From: a virus
Length of the DNA: 64,000 nt
Reading direction: 5' to 3' (one strand)
IMG/VR virus record: IMGVR_UViG_3300012984_000012
Span: 62,001 to 126,000 of that record
Position numbers and translations under genes: made by a program. Of the stretch, positions 50,764-61,114 are shown piece after piece. The notes under the pieces are model-generated. The model searched no databases, was not told where the DNA came from, and worked only from the letters and a program-made list of their open reading frames with translations. Within the stretch, counting starts at the first letter, position 1, and every line of letters begins with the position of its first letter.

Positions 50764-53700
50764 TGGCTGCTACGCCAAAAACCCTAAGAAGCTCACCGCC
50801 CCGTCGGTTTGAGAACTACGTCTTAACTCGCTCGACTGCAGCGTCTGTTAACTTGACGAGGGTTCCTGACAACCTGTTTTTGCCCTGCAGCCCAGGCAGC
50901 TCGACAGAGTCTGGCGTCGGTGGTGATAAGGATCCGGGACGTGGATACTCAGATGACGGCATCAGCGTTCCCATCGATATCGGATTTGACTTTCAGATCG
51001 ATGGGATCACGTACAAAAAATTCGCCGTTTGCACGAACGGTTGGATGGTGCTCGTCGATCCGACGACGGGAACGTTCAACTCAACAGAGGTCCTCAGCAA
51101 TCAGGTCTGGACAAACTCTGCTATCAAGCCCATCTTTTCATCGAACGCTGTCTTGTTAGCGCCTTGGTTCGATGACTTACGAAACGTCGCTGCCACCACG
51201 TCACAGTACATCGCATCCAGCTCTCTATCGTCTGAAAAGGTCGATCGCATCAACAGGGGACTAGAAACGCCTCCTACGTTCATTAACGCTGGCCAAAACA
51301 GTGTCAAGTTCTTTCGCGATGTTCGATCGACAGACGGCCGACGGCTCATCGTTCGTTGGAACTCGTTGTCTGATTTTTCAACTCCCAGCACCATCCTGAG
51401 ATTTGAGGTCGTGATCTACGAAAACGGAAAGATCGAGTTTCGTTACACCCCACGACAAAGCATCAACCTGGTCTTGAATCCATCGTCGCCCGAAGACGCG
51501 ACCATCGGTATCTTCATGCCTAACGGAACCGATCGGTTCCGTGATTTTTCGTACGGTCTTGGGTACAGAGACACTGAACGACAACAATATCGTTACGGAG
51601 GCGCTGTTGTCACCTCAACGTACACCGACACCGACGACCAAGCATTCACCTCAAATTACACCTGTAATCTCAAGCCTTTCATTCACTGGCCCGGCCTCAA
51701 TGCCGCAGGCACTGTTTTCACGTTTTTGCCTCCGATGAATAGGCGAAAGGTGTTACCTCGCTCAGAGATTCGTCGCTTGGACAATCGATTAGTCCTACCG
51801 ACGGTCGCCCGCACGGGAGACAGCCGGCTTGGTAACGACGGGATATCATTTGACGATCGTCGAACGCTGAACTATGTCACGTCTAGCACGACACGTGGCA
51901 TCATGTCCGGGGTGCTTGTCAACGCTCCGTCGATGTTGCAACGTTTTTATGGTGACTCTGAACCTACGTCAATGACGCGACAAGACTTGTTTGCGGGTGA
52001 CTTTGAGTTCACAGCCAGCGTCGTCCAGTCCGTCGTCGACCAGTTTCTTCAAGGCGACGTTCCAAAATCGATCGAACCGTTTTCAGAATACAAGCTGTTT
52101 GAGAACGACGCCGCTGCAGCAACTGATTCGTTTTACGTCAGCGGATCGAGCATTGACGCCTTAGGCGACGGCCTGTCACAACCTCTCAAGGCAAAGACGC
52201 AGATCAGGATATCGTTTCCAGTCAACAACAACGTCGTGTTGTTCGGCACCGCGTCAACGATTCACTACTACAACATCCGAGCTGGAGCGTGGGAGGTACC
52301 ACAAAACTCGAGCTACATCATCGCTAACGGCGCGGTGACTAACAACTCTGGAAAGTCAAAGGGCGACATCGTTATCGATCGTTCGGCTGATGCCAGTTCG
52401 TTACGAATCATTGAAGATCACAAGGGCTTCGGTCCAATTGGTAACACCGTTGCTTCGGGTTCACACGTCAGGACGACGACGGGTGACCAGAGCGATGCTA
52501 GCATCGGATCTAACTACACCACTGACAACGTCACTCTGGCGCTCAACAAGTCATACGCCAAGTCGATAACGGTCAATGAAGACTATCGAGCCAACGCTGA
52601 CGAGGTCTTCAAGCTGCCGATCAATCACTCGTTTTTGATCGAGCGAGCGGTGATCGAGTTACCGTTCGCAGCTGGTAACGGTTGGTTCGCTGACAAGACG
52701 ACGTGTATGTCAACGCTAGAAAACAACCCTGCCGGCGGGTTCGATTTTGGTGGACCAGGTCTGACTGTCGCTCTGTTTAACCAGTCTGTCATCGGTAACT
52801 CGACGCGTCGAGACCTAATCATGTCTGGCGTGATCACACACGCAAATGACAACATCAGCAACATCACGTTTTCTAGCTTTTCACCGATCACATCGACCTA
52901 TCAGATCAGGCCCCAAGGTTACCTAGCGTACGGTGGGACGCCTGGGGCGATCGTCACTCCCAGGTCGTCATCAACAGCTGGTAACTATTTCACGGGTTCG
53001 GTGGCTGTCAAGTGTGAGGCGCAGGTCTCAAACGGCGTCATCGTAAAACTCGAGCTAGCGATGACGTCAAGCGACGTTCAAGCTAACAAGTCAGGCGTCA
53101 TCGACGTGTTCAATACACCTCAGTTGCCGTTGGTCAATCGAGTGACCAGTCACTACAGCCAGAGCTGTTACATCGCGTACGTCAATAACTTTGGACGCGG
53201 CGGCACCGGTTTCGATCCTTCTGGGCGAAGCATCTTTGGCAAAGAGTTCATCACGTCCCAGTTGTTGAATGAAAAGGGAAGGATCGATAACCCGTTCTAC
53301 TTGACTGGGACAAAAGGTGGAGCGACTAGCCCGTTGTTCAATGGCGTTCCAACGCAGTACGTCAACGGTATCACGGCAGGTAACACCTTCAAGTTTGAGA
53401 TGGCATTGCCTCTACAAAACTTCCAACCGTCGCCGTACCTTGTCAATCCCAATGACACGTTGGTGTTAGCTGTCTCGAAGTCAAGGCCCGTCTTTCTTGG
53501 CAGCCAAACGCCGCTACCAAAAACGTCTGGTTCGATTGAGCATGACGTTCAATTGATCACGGGATCGATTAACGTCGTTCTCTATGGTTGTCTGTTGCGT
53601 GAGAACAAGGAATACCATGACACGCTCAATCAACCGTTAGCTTCTGACGCGCTACATGAGATTGTCGTGGGCAACGAACCCATCGTTGACCAGTTTGAGG

Positions 53701-54974
53701 TAGCGTATAGGGACCAGTACATCAACGGTTTTTCTGATGATTTCGTGACCGGGTCACTCATCACAAAAAGCACCCGACCTGGCAGGCGCCTGACGCTCGC
53801 GACGGGTTCACGAGGTCGGGTGTTCAGCGAGTTTAGTGCCAGATTGCAGCCCAGTCCTGACACGTCTTCAGCAGAACTTACCGCTAACCCGTCCAAGAAC
53901 TTTAGATTGCAACCGTGGTGGGAACGATGTGGCTCTCCTCGCGTGTCGAATCACTTCGATGACTCTGAGCGTTACTGGGACACGTTGATGCCTGATGTCT
54001 CTGTGGCGTTCTCTCAGGACTCCATGCAACTATTCACGATCGCGTCGTCTGATGAGACGATCATCGGTGGAGGCATCGGCGGGTCGAGCAGGATCAAGGT
54101 CAACAACACGGCGTTCGTGATGTTCGATTACAACGATAACCCACCTCGATCTCAAGACAACAGCTGGTCAAGATCGTTCCCGTACGAACCCAGGTACGCG
54201 CCTGCGACGAGGCAGGTCAACATACAAGCCTCGTTCGTCGCCACTGCTCGTCTGGATTCTAGCGCATCACTGCCTCCCGGCCAGTACCTCGAAGTGACTG
54301 ACCCGGTGCGATGTGATCTGTTGATGGTAGGTTTTAGCACGTACCAGGCCTACAGCGGGTTTTTTGCATTCACCATCGCACAAAAACGAGGTTGGTACGT
54401 TGACACTGACCTCAGGACGAACGTCACTGGAGCGATGAGCATCAACGATACTGCCAAGGTTTTGTTTGGATTTGGAGACCTGAACACGTGTTACAATCTC
54501 AACGACACTGACCCGTACGGATCAAACCATTACGCTGAAGGTCGAGTGATCGAGAAGCCAGACGGCATCGTCAATAGCGAGTGTCATTTTCATTTCGCTC
54601 CAGTCATCAGAGGTTGGAAATACGGTGTTCGCAGCGGGATAGCTGAGTATAGTCGTGTGACCTTTCGTCAGGGTCGATACGGTCAGTTTCGAGACATGCT
54701 TGAACAAAAACCATACACGAAATTCTATCTCGAGACGACTTCGGGTCGTCCTGCTCGCGTTTCAACCTCCGTTGTCAACGTTAAGTTTGTTGACTCTCTA
54801 GGAAACATCACAACCCCTCAGAACACGTCATCGCAAAACTTGAGCACGGAAGTAACCTCGTCAGTGCCATTTTTTGATGGCGAAATTAGGAACAGAACTA
54901 GCATCAACGTGAATACGTTGAATCAGTCAGTTCTTTCCCTCAAGTCTGACCAGTTTGACAACGTGTCGCTTTAA
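50763..54974 (+). CDS. giant tail structural protein with nidogen-like N-terminal region
   Basis: 1403 residues, Ser/Thr/Asn-rich throughout. Residues about 51-280 read like a NIDO-type sandwich: IDIGFDFQIDGITYKKFAVC, TNGWMVLVDP, VLLAPWFDDLRN and LRFEVVIYENGKIEFRYTP. The rest is long beta-strand-rich material with no obvious repeats (ELKLEL-type strands are absent; SFPVNNNVVLFG, FKFEMALPLQNFQPSPYLVN). It probably forms a long arm or sheath of the fibre apparatus. NIDO-type domains are more often seen in adhesion proteins. Confidence 0.65.
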   Translation: MAATPKTLRSSPPRRFENYVLTRSTAASVNLTRVPDNLFLPCSPGSSTESGVGGDKDPGRGYSDDGISVPIDIGFDFQIDGITYKKFAVCTNGWMVLVDPTTGTFNSTEVLSNQVWTNSAIKPIFSSNAVLLAPWFDDLRNVAATTSQYIASSSLSSEKVDRINRGLETPPTFINAGQNSVKFFRDVRSTDGRRLIVRWNSLSDFSTPSTILRFEVVIYENGKIEFRYTPRQSINLVLNPSSPEDATIGIFMPNGTDRFRDFSYGLGYRDTERQQYRYGGAVVTSTYTDTDDQAFTSNYTCNLKPFIHWPGLNAAGTVFTFLPPMNRRKVLPRSEIRRLDNRLVLPTVARTGDSRLGNDGISFDDRRTLNYVTSSTTRGIMSGVLVNAPSMLQRFYGDSEPTSMTRQDLFAGDFEFTASVVQSVVDQFLQGDVPKSIEPFSEYKLFENDAAAATDSFYVSGSSIDALGDGLSQPLKAKTQIRISFPVNNNVVLFGTASTIHYYNIRAGAWEVPQNSSYIIANGAVTNNSGKSKGDIVIDRSADASSLRIIEDHKGFGPIGNTVASGSHVRTTTGDQSDASIGSNYTTDNVTLALNKSYAKSITVNEDYRANADEVFKLPINHSFLIERAVIELPFAAGNGWFADKTTCMSTLENNPAGGFDFGGPGLTVALFNQSVIGNSTRRDLIMSGVITHANDNISNITFSSFSPITSTYQIRPQGYLAYGGTPGAIVTPRSSSTAGNYFTGSVAVKCEAQVSNGVIVKLELAMTSSDVQANKSGVIDVFNTPQLPLVNRVTSHYSQSCYIAYVNNFGRGGTGFDPSGRSIFGKEFITSQLLNEKGRIDNPFYLTGTKGGATSPLFNGVPTQYVNGITAGNTFKFEMALPLQNFQPSPYLVNPNDTLVLAVSKSRPVFLGSQTPLPKTSGSIEHDVQLITGSINVVLYGCLLRENKEYHDTLNQPLASDALHEIVVGNEPIVDQFEVAYRDQYINGFSDDFVTGSLITKSTRPGRRLTLATGSRGRVFSEFSARLQPSPDTSSAELTANPSKNFRLQPWWERCGSPRVSNHFDDSERYWDTLMPDVSVAFSQDSMQLFTIASSDETIIGGGIGGSSRIKVNNTAFVMFDYNDNPPRSQDNSWSRSFPYEPRYAPATRQVNIQASFVATARLDSSASLPPGQYLEVTDPVRCDLLMVGFSTYQAYSGFFAFTIAQKRGWYVDTDLRTNVTGAMSINDTAKVLFGFGDLNTCYNLNDTDPYGSNHYAEGRVIEKPDGIVNSECHFHFAPVIRGWKYGVRSGIAEYSRVTFRQGRYGQFRDMLEQKPYTKFYLETTSGRPARVSTSVVNVKFVDSLGNITTPQNTSSQNLSTEVTSSVPFFDGEIRNRTSINVNTLNQSVLSLKSDQFDNVSL

Positions 54975-54986
54975 CGTGAGAATTCA

Positions 54987-57900
54987 ATGACGCTTCCGAC
55001 AAGAGATGAAACGACCAGATCGTTTTTTGTGTTTGCACGAGACACAAACACGGGCGTGATTAAACGCGTCGCCGTACCCTCAGACCTACAAGTCGGTCTC
55101 ATCGATAACCCTGCGTCGTTAGACCTGTTTGGCGGGCTGTCTCTTTCAACGAAAGAGTTCTCAACGACTAATGAGAACATGGGCGTCATCAAGATCGGAA
55201 ACCATGACACTGTAGCAGTGGTTTCAAATTCTGTGGCGCCTCCGTCGGGTAGGATTTCGGTGTACCTGCCCGTGAGTCCTAGAAACGGTCAGCTTCACTT
55301 CATCAAAGATGCATCAGGAACTGCGTTAAGCACTCCCATCGACATCTATCCCGCCCCAGGGGTGTTCATTGATGATGAAACGACGAAAAGCATCTTTGAT
55401 AACTTTGGCACGCTCGTGCTTTTTTGGTCGGGCGATCGTTGGCGTGTGCTCATCACGGGCTCAGGATCGGGATCTGGCATCGTTCTCACTGCTGATGATT
55501 ACATCACAATCTTATCAGGATCATCCGGTCCAGTTACGATCAAAAACGGTTACAGCACGGACGCTAGGATTTTTAGCGTGGGACAGGACTCGTCTATGTT
55601 CCCATCTGTTCAAGCGGCCATCAGTGCAATCAATAGCGACCCCGTGCCGCCTGCTGCTGGCAACCGCGTCGTGATCCTCGTCTGGCCGGGTTATTACGCG
55701 TCGACCTCTGTCTGCACGTTGCCAGCGTTTGTTGGCGTTCAAGGCATCAACAAGGGACTCGTTGAGTTCTTCAACTCTACGTCTGACATCTTCAAGTTTA
55801 CGCATGACAACTGGGTTCATGACATCCTGATTGAAGGTTCTGCTAACCCAAACATCTACGCATTCAACGGAAACAACGCATCACGTTGTCACATCAGAAA
55901 CGTTGACATGCTGAGCAACGGCGGTGCGAACCAACAAGGGTTCTTGGTGCAAAGCGGATCGACGTGGGGAACCTGGTTCTTAGAACACGTCATCGTTGAC
56001 AGCTACAGGTCATCATCGTACACCTGCCTGATCAAGAACACGGGCGCCGCCGCTCGTTTCGTTGATCTAGTTCTCAATGACGTCTTTTTTGACGCATATC
56101 ACCTGACAGGTTTCGGTGGTTCGTTCGAACTTCAAGGATGTCAGGACATCCGTTTCAAGAACTCAACGATCAGGGGAGGAAACCAGGCAGGTGGTTCTAG
56201 TTTCCATACGGGAATCAGACACGAGCTTGGAGGCGTCTCCGGTATTCCCTCGATCGCTGTCAGACACACCTACGTCGAAGGCGGCGTCGCCATCTACACT
56301 GAACCAGGTTGTGCCATTTCATTGATCAACTCAGATGCAGCTGGCAGCATCTTTGACGGCGGCGATCCGAGTCCTTGGCACAACAGCTTTCCATACAATC
56401 CAGTCGAAGGGGGCAGCGGATCAGGCGCTGATCCAGGAGCTGCGTTTGTAACGATTGGTAACACCGGATCGCTCTCAAGAGAGAGAGCCCTTGCTGTCGG
56501 ATCGGGTCTTCGCCTTGTCGATGGCGGTGCAAATAGCTCAGTTACCCTCAGCTCGCCTTGGACTGAATCATCAACGATCGTATCGACGACAAGCTCTGTG
56601 ACAGTCGGTCCAGGCATCACAAACTTTAGCACCACGGGTCCCTACATTGGACCAGCGTTACTCATAACTGCATCAAACCAGGTCGGGCTTTTTGTCGACG
56701 GTCCAGCAGGCGGTGCTGGTGGCGGCATGCAGTTACGCGCTATAGACAGGACTTCTTGGGAGTTGTTGAGCACTGCTGACACGTCTGCGCAAGGCGTGAA
56801 CAAATTCAACATCAGAAACGTAACGCTCACGATTGATTGTTTCACGATCCTATCGAGCGGTTTCACAGGCATCAGAAACACGAACCCACAGTCTGCGTTA
56901 GACGTTAACGGTGACATCAACATCGGGGGCAACACGCGTTCGTTGTTTTTCAATGGTACGTCTGGGTCGATCAGGATCGCAAAGGTTGGCAATGACCTCA
57001 AGTTCTTCGACACCTATAACGCTGCAGGCCAGACGCTGTCTCAGCTCGCTGGTGGGGCTGACGTCTCAGCCTCGTACATCATCATCGGTAATACTGGTTC
57101 GCTTCCTAACGAACGAGCGTTGGTCGCCGGCGCAGGTATCTCGCTCACCGACGGTGGCGCTGGAGGCACGTTAACGATCACGAACACGGGCACGCCTGGC
57201 AGCGGTGCTGACGTCTCAGCCTCGTACATCGTGGTTGGCGTAACAGGTTCTCTTCCAAACGAACGAGCGCTCACAGCTGGCACTGGAATCTCGTTTACTG
57301 ACGGAGGGCCAGGCGGGACTTTCACGATCAACAACACAGGAACCGTCCAAGGTTCTGCTGACGTGTCTGCGTCTTACATCACGATCAACAACACGGGCTC
57401 GCTCCCTAACGAACGTGCGATAGTAGCAGGTTACGGCATCAATTTTCAGGACGGCGGTGCTAATGACAAATTCATCATCTCGTTCGCAGGCAGCATCAGC
57501 GGTTCGAGCGGTGGAGGCGGAGCTGACGTCTCAGCCTCGTACGTTCTCATCGGAAACACCGGTTCGTTACCAAACGAACGAGCACTCACTGCCGGATCTG
57601 GCATCAGCATCACGGACAATGGCTCTAACAACACTGTTGTGATTAGCGCAACTGGTGGTATCGTCACCGGTTCGTCGATCAGGGGACAAGCGGCATACCA
57701 GGGCTTCACGTCATCTAGCGTTTTCTGGTCTGTGACGAGTTCATGGACAGCCTTTACCGGTGCCATTTCAAGCAACTTCACAGACGTTGTCAACCAAAGC
57801 ATCTCTCGTAACGGTTCATTGTTTCAAACATTGAACGGAGGACTTTATTACTTTCACGCTGGTTTCAATGCGTACGGAAACGATGCATACGTCTCTCTAA

Positions 57901-59363
57901 GACTTCGAAACACTACGACGAATTTTGTCGCACTACAACGTGCGACGTATCGATCGAATCCAACTGACCAAAACCTGGTCGTGCTTGATGGTGTCGTGTC
58001 ATCAACGATCGGTGACACCTGGCAGTTGGAGTACGTGTCATCCGGAACCATACTTCCGTGGACATCATCTAACCCAACCCCTGATGGGACCAACATGTGC
58101 ACCGGTGAGGTCAGCATGTTCTTGCTACCTACGCCTTCTGTTTTGTCACAGACGAGCTCGATCTTAACCCGACGCATCGCGCCAGACTCATTTGATGCAG
58201 CTGTTTGGTTGTTCAATGACGCGTCCGGATCGAGCATTTACGCAAACACGGGCGTCTCATCATCCTTTGCGATGACAGCCTCGTCAGCGACCACGGCGTA
58301 CACCGGAGCACGACAGTTCTTTGGTAACGTTGGTGAAACTCGGACCAACGGTTACTTTTCGTCCGCAGGCAGCGCAACGATGCATTCAACCGGCTCACTG
58401 AGCCAGCTGTTCACCCTGTCGACGTGGGTGTACCTCAAGACGTACATCTCGTTCGGTAAGCTGCTCATCAAGGAGTGGCAGACGACCACCTGGGCGTCTC
58501 CTTTCTACATTGGCATGGGCATGCTCAACACCGGCGATGGTAGGTGGGAGATCGTTCACATCAGCAGCACGGGAGCTGGCGTGTCGTATAGCACGCCTTC
58601 TGGCGACGAGGTCGGTCGCATCCCACTGAACGAATGGTGTCACGTGGGTTACACGTATGACGGAGCGTCGCTCAAGGCGTACTTGAACGGCGTCATGGTC
58701 ATCTCACAATCAAGAACCGGCGACACTGGATGGGGATTTAACGGTGACGGTGGGACTTGGAACGTTGGTGGACACAGCCAACTCTCGTCTGAGTATGGAA
58801 ACTGCTTTGTAACTGACGCCCGCGTCGCTTTTGGTATCGCTCGAAACCAAAAATGGTTTGCTGACGTATACGCCAACGGCGTCGGTTTCTTTACGGGAAG
58901 CATCGGAAACTCGTTAAGCACGAACGTAGGTAACGTAACCCCGATCTTTAGCACGCCCATTCTCGCAGGCACTGTAACGACGAACACTGCACACTCTGCT
59001 AGCAAACAATCGCTTGGCATGGCGTATTTCAACCCTCAGATCGTTCAGAACTTTGGTGGAACTTCTAGGAGGTACTTTTACCGCGCGATCGTCGACACGA
59101 CCTCCATCGAGGCAAACTTGTCAGCCTCGGTCGATCTTTACGATCTGAACGGCATCGTGACGTTCCCGCCGGGCGTCATCACAGGTTCGATCATGTCATC
59201 TTCGAGCGGGACTTCCGTCCAACTCCAGGCTGAATTGACGACCCTCTTGCAAAACGTCAGCGGCTCGGGCATCCTTGAGGCTCGCCTGTGGAGGACGGTT
59301 TCTGGGACGTTGGCTAGCTCAGTCGCCTGTCGTAACGCTCGTCTTGATGTAGAATTTTCGTGA
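54987..59363 (+). CDS. long tail fibre with beta-helix, repeat array and LamG head
   Basis: 1458 residues. Residues 1-170 are a beta-sandwich base. About 198-455 look like a right-handed beta-helix (FPSVQAAISAINSDPVPPAA, NRVVILVWPGYYASTSVCTL, KFTHDNWVHDILIEGS), of the pectate lyase-like type used by tailspikes. About 480-890 carry a repeat with core TGSLPNERALxAGxGISxTD, degenerate once and then four clear copies. About 1131-1294 form a LamG/concanavalin-type domain (STWVYLKTYISFGKLLIKEW, EWCHVGYTYDGASLKAYLNG). The domain order suggests a fibre shaft with a glycan-binding tip. Confidence 0.83.
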   Translation: MTLPTRDETTRSFFVFARDTNTGVIKRVAVPSDLQVGLIDNPASLDLFGGLSLSTKEFSTTNENMGVIKIGNHDTVAVVSNSVAPPSGRISVYLPVSPRNGQLHFIKDASGTALSTPIDIYPAPGVFIDDETTKSIFDNFGTLVLFWSGDRWRVLITGSGSGSGIVLTADDYITILSGSSGPVTIKNGYSTDARIFSVGQDSSMFPSVQAAISAINSDPVPPAAGNRVVILVWPGYYASTSVCTLPAFVGVQGINKGLVEFFNSTSDIFKFTHDNWVHDILIEGSANPNIYAFNGNNASRCHIRNVDMLSNGGANQQGFLVQSGSTWGTWFLEHVIVDSYRSSSYTCLIKNTGAAARFVDLVLNDVFFDAYHLTGFGGSFELQGCQDIRFKNSTIRGGNQAGGSSFHTGIRHELGGVSGIPSIAVRHTYVEGGVAIYTEPGCAISLINSDAAGSIFDGGDPSPWHNSFPYNPVEGGSGSGADPGAAFVTIGNTGSLSRERALAVGSGLRLVDGGANSSVTLSSPWTESSTIVSTTSSVTVGPGITNFSTTGPYIGPALLITASNQVGLFVDGPAGGAGGGMQLRAIDRTSWELLSTADTSAQGVNKFNIRNVTLTIDCFTILSSGFTGIRNTNPQSALDVNGDINIGGNTRSLFFNGTSGSIRIAKVGNDLKFFDTYNAAGQTLSQLAGGADVSASYIIIGNTGSLPNERALVAGAGISLTDGGAGGTLTITNTGTPGSGADVSASYIVVGVTGSLPNERALTAGTGISFTDGGPGGTFTINNTGTVQGSADVSASYITINNTGSLPNERAIVAGYGINFQDGGANDKFIISFAGSISGSSGGGGADVSASYVLIGNTGSLPNERALTAGSGISITDNGSNNTVVISATGGIVTGSSIRGQAAYQGFTSSSVFWSVTSSWTAFTGAISSNFTDVVNQSISRNGSLFQTLNGGLYYFHAGFNAYGNDAYVSLRLRNTTTNFVALQRATYRSNPTDQNLVVLDGVVSSTIGDTWQLEYVSSGTILPWTSSNPTPDGTNMCTGEVSMFLLPTPSVLSQTSSILTRRIAPDSFDAAVWLFNDASGSSIYANTGVSSSFAMTASSATTAYTGARQFFGNVGETRTNGYFSSAGSATMHSTGSLSQLFTLSTWVYLKTYISFGKLLIKEWQTTTWASPFYIGMGMLNTGDGRWEIVHISSTGAGVSYSTPSGDEVGRIPLNEWCHVGYTYDGASLKAYLNGVMVISQSRTGDTGWGFNGDGGTWNVGGHSQLSSEYGNCFVTDARVAFGIARNQKWFADVYANGVGFFTGSIGNSLSTNVGNVTPIFSTPILAGTVTTNTAHSASKQSLGMAYFNPQIVQNFGGTSRRYFYRAIVDTTSIEANLSASVDLYDLNGIVTFPPGVITGSIMSSSSGTSVQLQAELTTLLQNVSGSGILEARLWRTVSGTLASSVACRNARLDVEFS
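57057..57660 (+). repeat. four tandem ADVSASY…TGSLPNERA coding repeats
   Basis: Units start at 57057, 57207, 57357 and 57522 (150, 150 and 165 bases) and each encodes ADVSASYxxxxxTGSLPNER then A-x-x-A-G-x-G-I-x-x-x-D-x-G. A degenerate first copy begins near 56427. DNA identity among units is high at the start (GCTGACGTCTCAGCCTCGTA). They lie in frame in the tail fibre gene, so they are protein repeats able to recombine and change shaft length. Confidence 0.9.
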
Positions 59364-59371
59364 GGTAACGA

Positions 59372-60979
59372 ATGAGTGGAATGGGAAAACCTTCTGGTGA
59401 CCAACAGACGTGGGTCTACCGCACAGCACAGGACTCCTGGCAGGCTGGATCTACGAGCGGTAGCAGTGGCCTTTCGGTTGAAGAGCGAAACCCAATCGAC
59501 CTAGACTTGCATGAGATCAGTGACCAGCAGGTCTTCAACTTCATGCCCACGGCGTTACTGAACGTGAACGATGATATGTCGATCACCACGCTAACGCGCT
59601 TCACAACGCTGTCAGAAGGCACGCCACAGACACCGACAATCAGCGGCGGTCAGATGACGTTAGCACACCCAGCCTCAGGCGACAAGAACACGGGATTACA
59701 AGAGGGTCCTGATATCGGCATCTGTCAGGTTGCTTCAAGCGTCAACATCGTCTCTAGGACAGGCAACGCTGGCAACACGTATGAAAACGTGGGTGTCGGC
59801 ATCGCGAAGGACAGCAACAACTTCATCCTTGCGCTCTGGAGGAGGCTCGATAACCTCGCCAGCATCCAAGTCAAGATCGGCGGCAGCGCGAATTTTCGAG
59901 CAGACGTGTCTGCGACAGGTTGGACGCCGCCGTTTGAGATCGGCTTCAGCATGGTCGCTAACTCTCTGACCATGTGGCGTCGGGTTCCAGGCGGCCTGTG
60001 GACGAAGATCACGAGCTATGACGTCACGTCCACGATCAACTTCAAGACCTCTAGCTTGACTGGCTGGAAAGGTGTGTTCTGGCTTGCCACCCAGAGCAGC
60101 CAAAGCGTGACATTCGTTTTTGATGACTTCAAGGTGGGAAGGTTTGGCTCGGTCGGTTTCCGCGACCCTTTCATCGTCTCAAACGAGGACGGGACAGCGA
60201 GGTTCAACGGCAGCGTTGTCGGACTGACGGCGACGTGTACCGACCCTCAGGCTGCAGCGTATTGTGGCGTCTTCACGCTCGACCTGGTGTCTCGCGCTCT
60301 TACGCAGACCGGCGTGATCATGGTCAACCGAAGTAGCTCGATACAGAACGACAACGCTACGCACCTCATCGCGTATGATGACGGGACGTATCGGATGTGG
60401 ATCACGTCGTGGGGTAACTCAGGCCTCGGCGCGAACACGATCCAGATCCTGTACAAGAACGAAACGTCACTGAACCTGCTCTCGGGATCGAACCTGGTCA
60501 GCGGCACGACACAACTGACGATGCCTTTCACCGGTAGTGGTGGAGCGTACGATGCCTCGGTCGTGAAGATAGGATCGACATGGTACCTAGCGTACATCGT
60601 CGGTCCCTCGACGCCGAACACGTTCTTCCCAGCGCTGGCCTCGTCATCTGACCTCTCGACGTGGAGCCTCGTTGGGATGGACTCGAACTCTTTCCCGTAC
60701 GAAGGATCGCGCATCGTGAAGCTCGCGAACCAGTACTGGGTGTTGGCAGCGACCAGCGGTAGCACCAACGTCTACGACATGACGATGGCGTACCAGGGAA
60801 AGATGAACTCGTTACAGGTCGTCGGCGTGAACCCGCCTCATCCGACCCTGGTCCCATACGGGCAATACACATACCAGGTGACGTTTGACACCCAGCTGTA
60901 TTCTGGATCAGCTAACACGCTCGGACACTTCCGTGAGTTCAGGGCTCGACGGTATGCCGTGCTCGGTTCAGGTCTCTAG
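59372..60979 (+). CDS. tailspike candidate with GH43-like beta-propeller
   Basis: 535 residues. Residues about 50-265 form a concanavalin-like sandwich (VGVGIAKDSNNFILALWRRL, IGFSMVANSLTMWRRVPGGL, VTFVFDDFKVGRFGS). About 270-490 show blade-like repeats of the five-bladed propeller shared by GH43/GH62/GH68 enzymes: FRDPFIVSNEDGTARF, THLIAYDDGTYRMWITSWGN, YDASVVKIGSTWYLAYIVGP and SRIVKLANQYWVLAA. The acidic blade starts (RDP, YDAS, EGSR) sit where catalytic acids occur in that fold. It could be a depolymerase or a carbohydrate-binding tip. It ends the structural block. Confidence 0.75.
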   Translation: MSGMGKPSGDQQTWVYRTAQDSWQAGSTSGSSGLSVEERNPIDLDLHEISDQQVFNFMPTALLNVNDDMSITTLTRFTTLSEGTPQTPTISGGQMTLAHPASGDKNTGLQEGPDIGICQVASSVNIVSRTGNAGNTYENVGVGIAKDSNNFILALWRRLDNLASIQVKIGGSANFRADVSATGWTPPFEIGFSMVANSLTMWRRVPGGLWTKITSYDVTSTINFKTSSLTGWKGVFWLATQSSQSVTFVFDDFKVGRFGSVGFRDPFIVSNEDGTARFNGSVVGLTATCTDPQAAAYCGVFTLDLVSRALTQTGVIMVNRSSSIQNDNATHLIAYDDGTYRMWITSWGNSGLGANTIQILYKNETSLNLLSGSNLVSGTTQLTMPFTGSGGAYDASVVKIGSTWYLAYIVGPSTPNTFFPALASSSDLSTWSLVGMDSNSFPYEGSRIVKLANQYWVLAATSGSTNVYDMTMAYQGKMNSLQVVGVNPPHPTLVPYGQYTYQVTFDTQLYSGSANTLGHFREFRARRYAVLGSGL

Positions 60980-61114
60980 GATCTGAAGGGCTGGTTCGGG
61001 AACCAGGTCCTCCCACTTGACGAGCTGCTCGTGAGCGTCTTTTTGTTCTTTGACGGAGGGATCGCCCACCACGATTGTCTCTTCGTCACCCAACAGATCG
61101 ATTATGACATACAT
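60968..61114 (-). CDS. 48-aa acidic protein
   Basis: A minus-strand frame from the ATG at 61114 with GGAGG 6-7 bases upstream, reading MYVIIDLLGDEETIVVGDPS and ending in PALQILET. It overlaps the tailspike gene tail-to-tail by 12 bases. The strong ribosome site and clean beta-hairpin-like start support a real small gene. The product is acidic with no cysteine or membrane segment. Function unknown. It is downstream of the RNA ligase on the same strand, with a hairpin between. Confidence 0.65.
   Translation of the reverse strand: MYVIIDLLGDEETIVVGDPSVKEQKDAHEQLVKWEDLVPEPALQILET

Noticed and set aside
57057-57660. CRISPR array
   Set aside because: The repeats are 150-165 bases, in frame, without unique spacers, and encode a tail fibre shaft. 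No cas genes; the Cas4-like nuclease is a stand-alone RecB-family enzyme.
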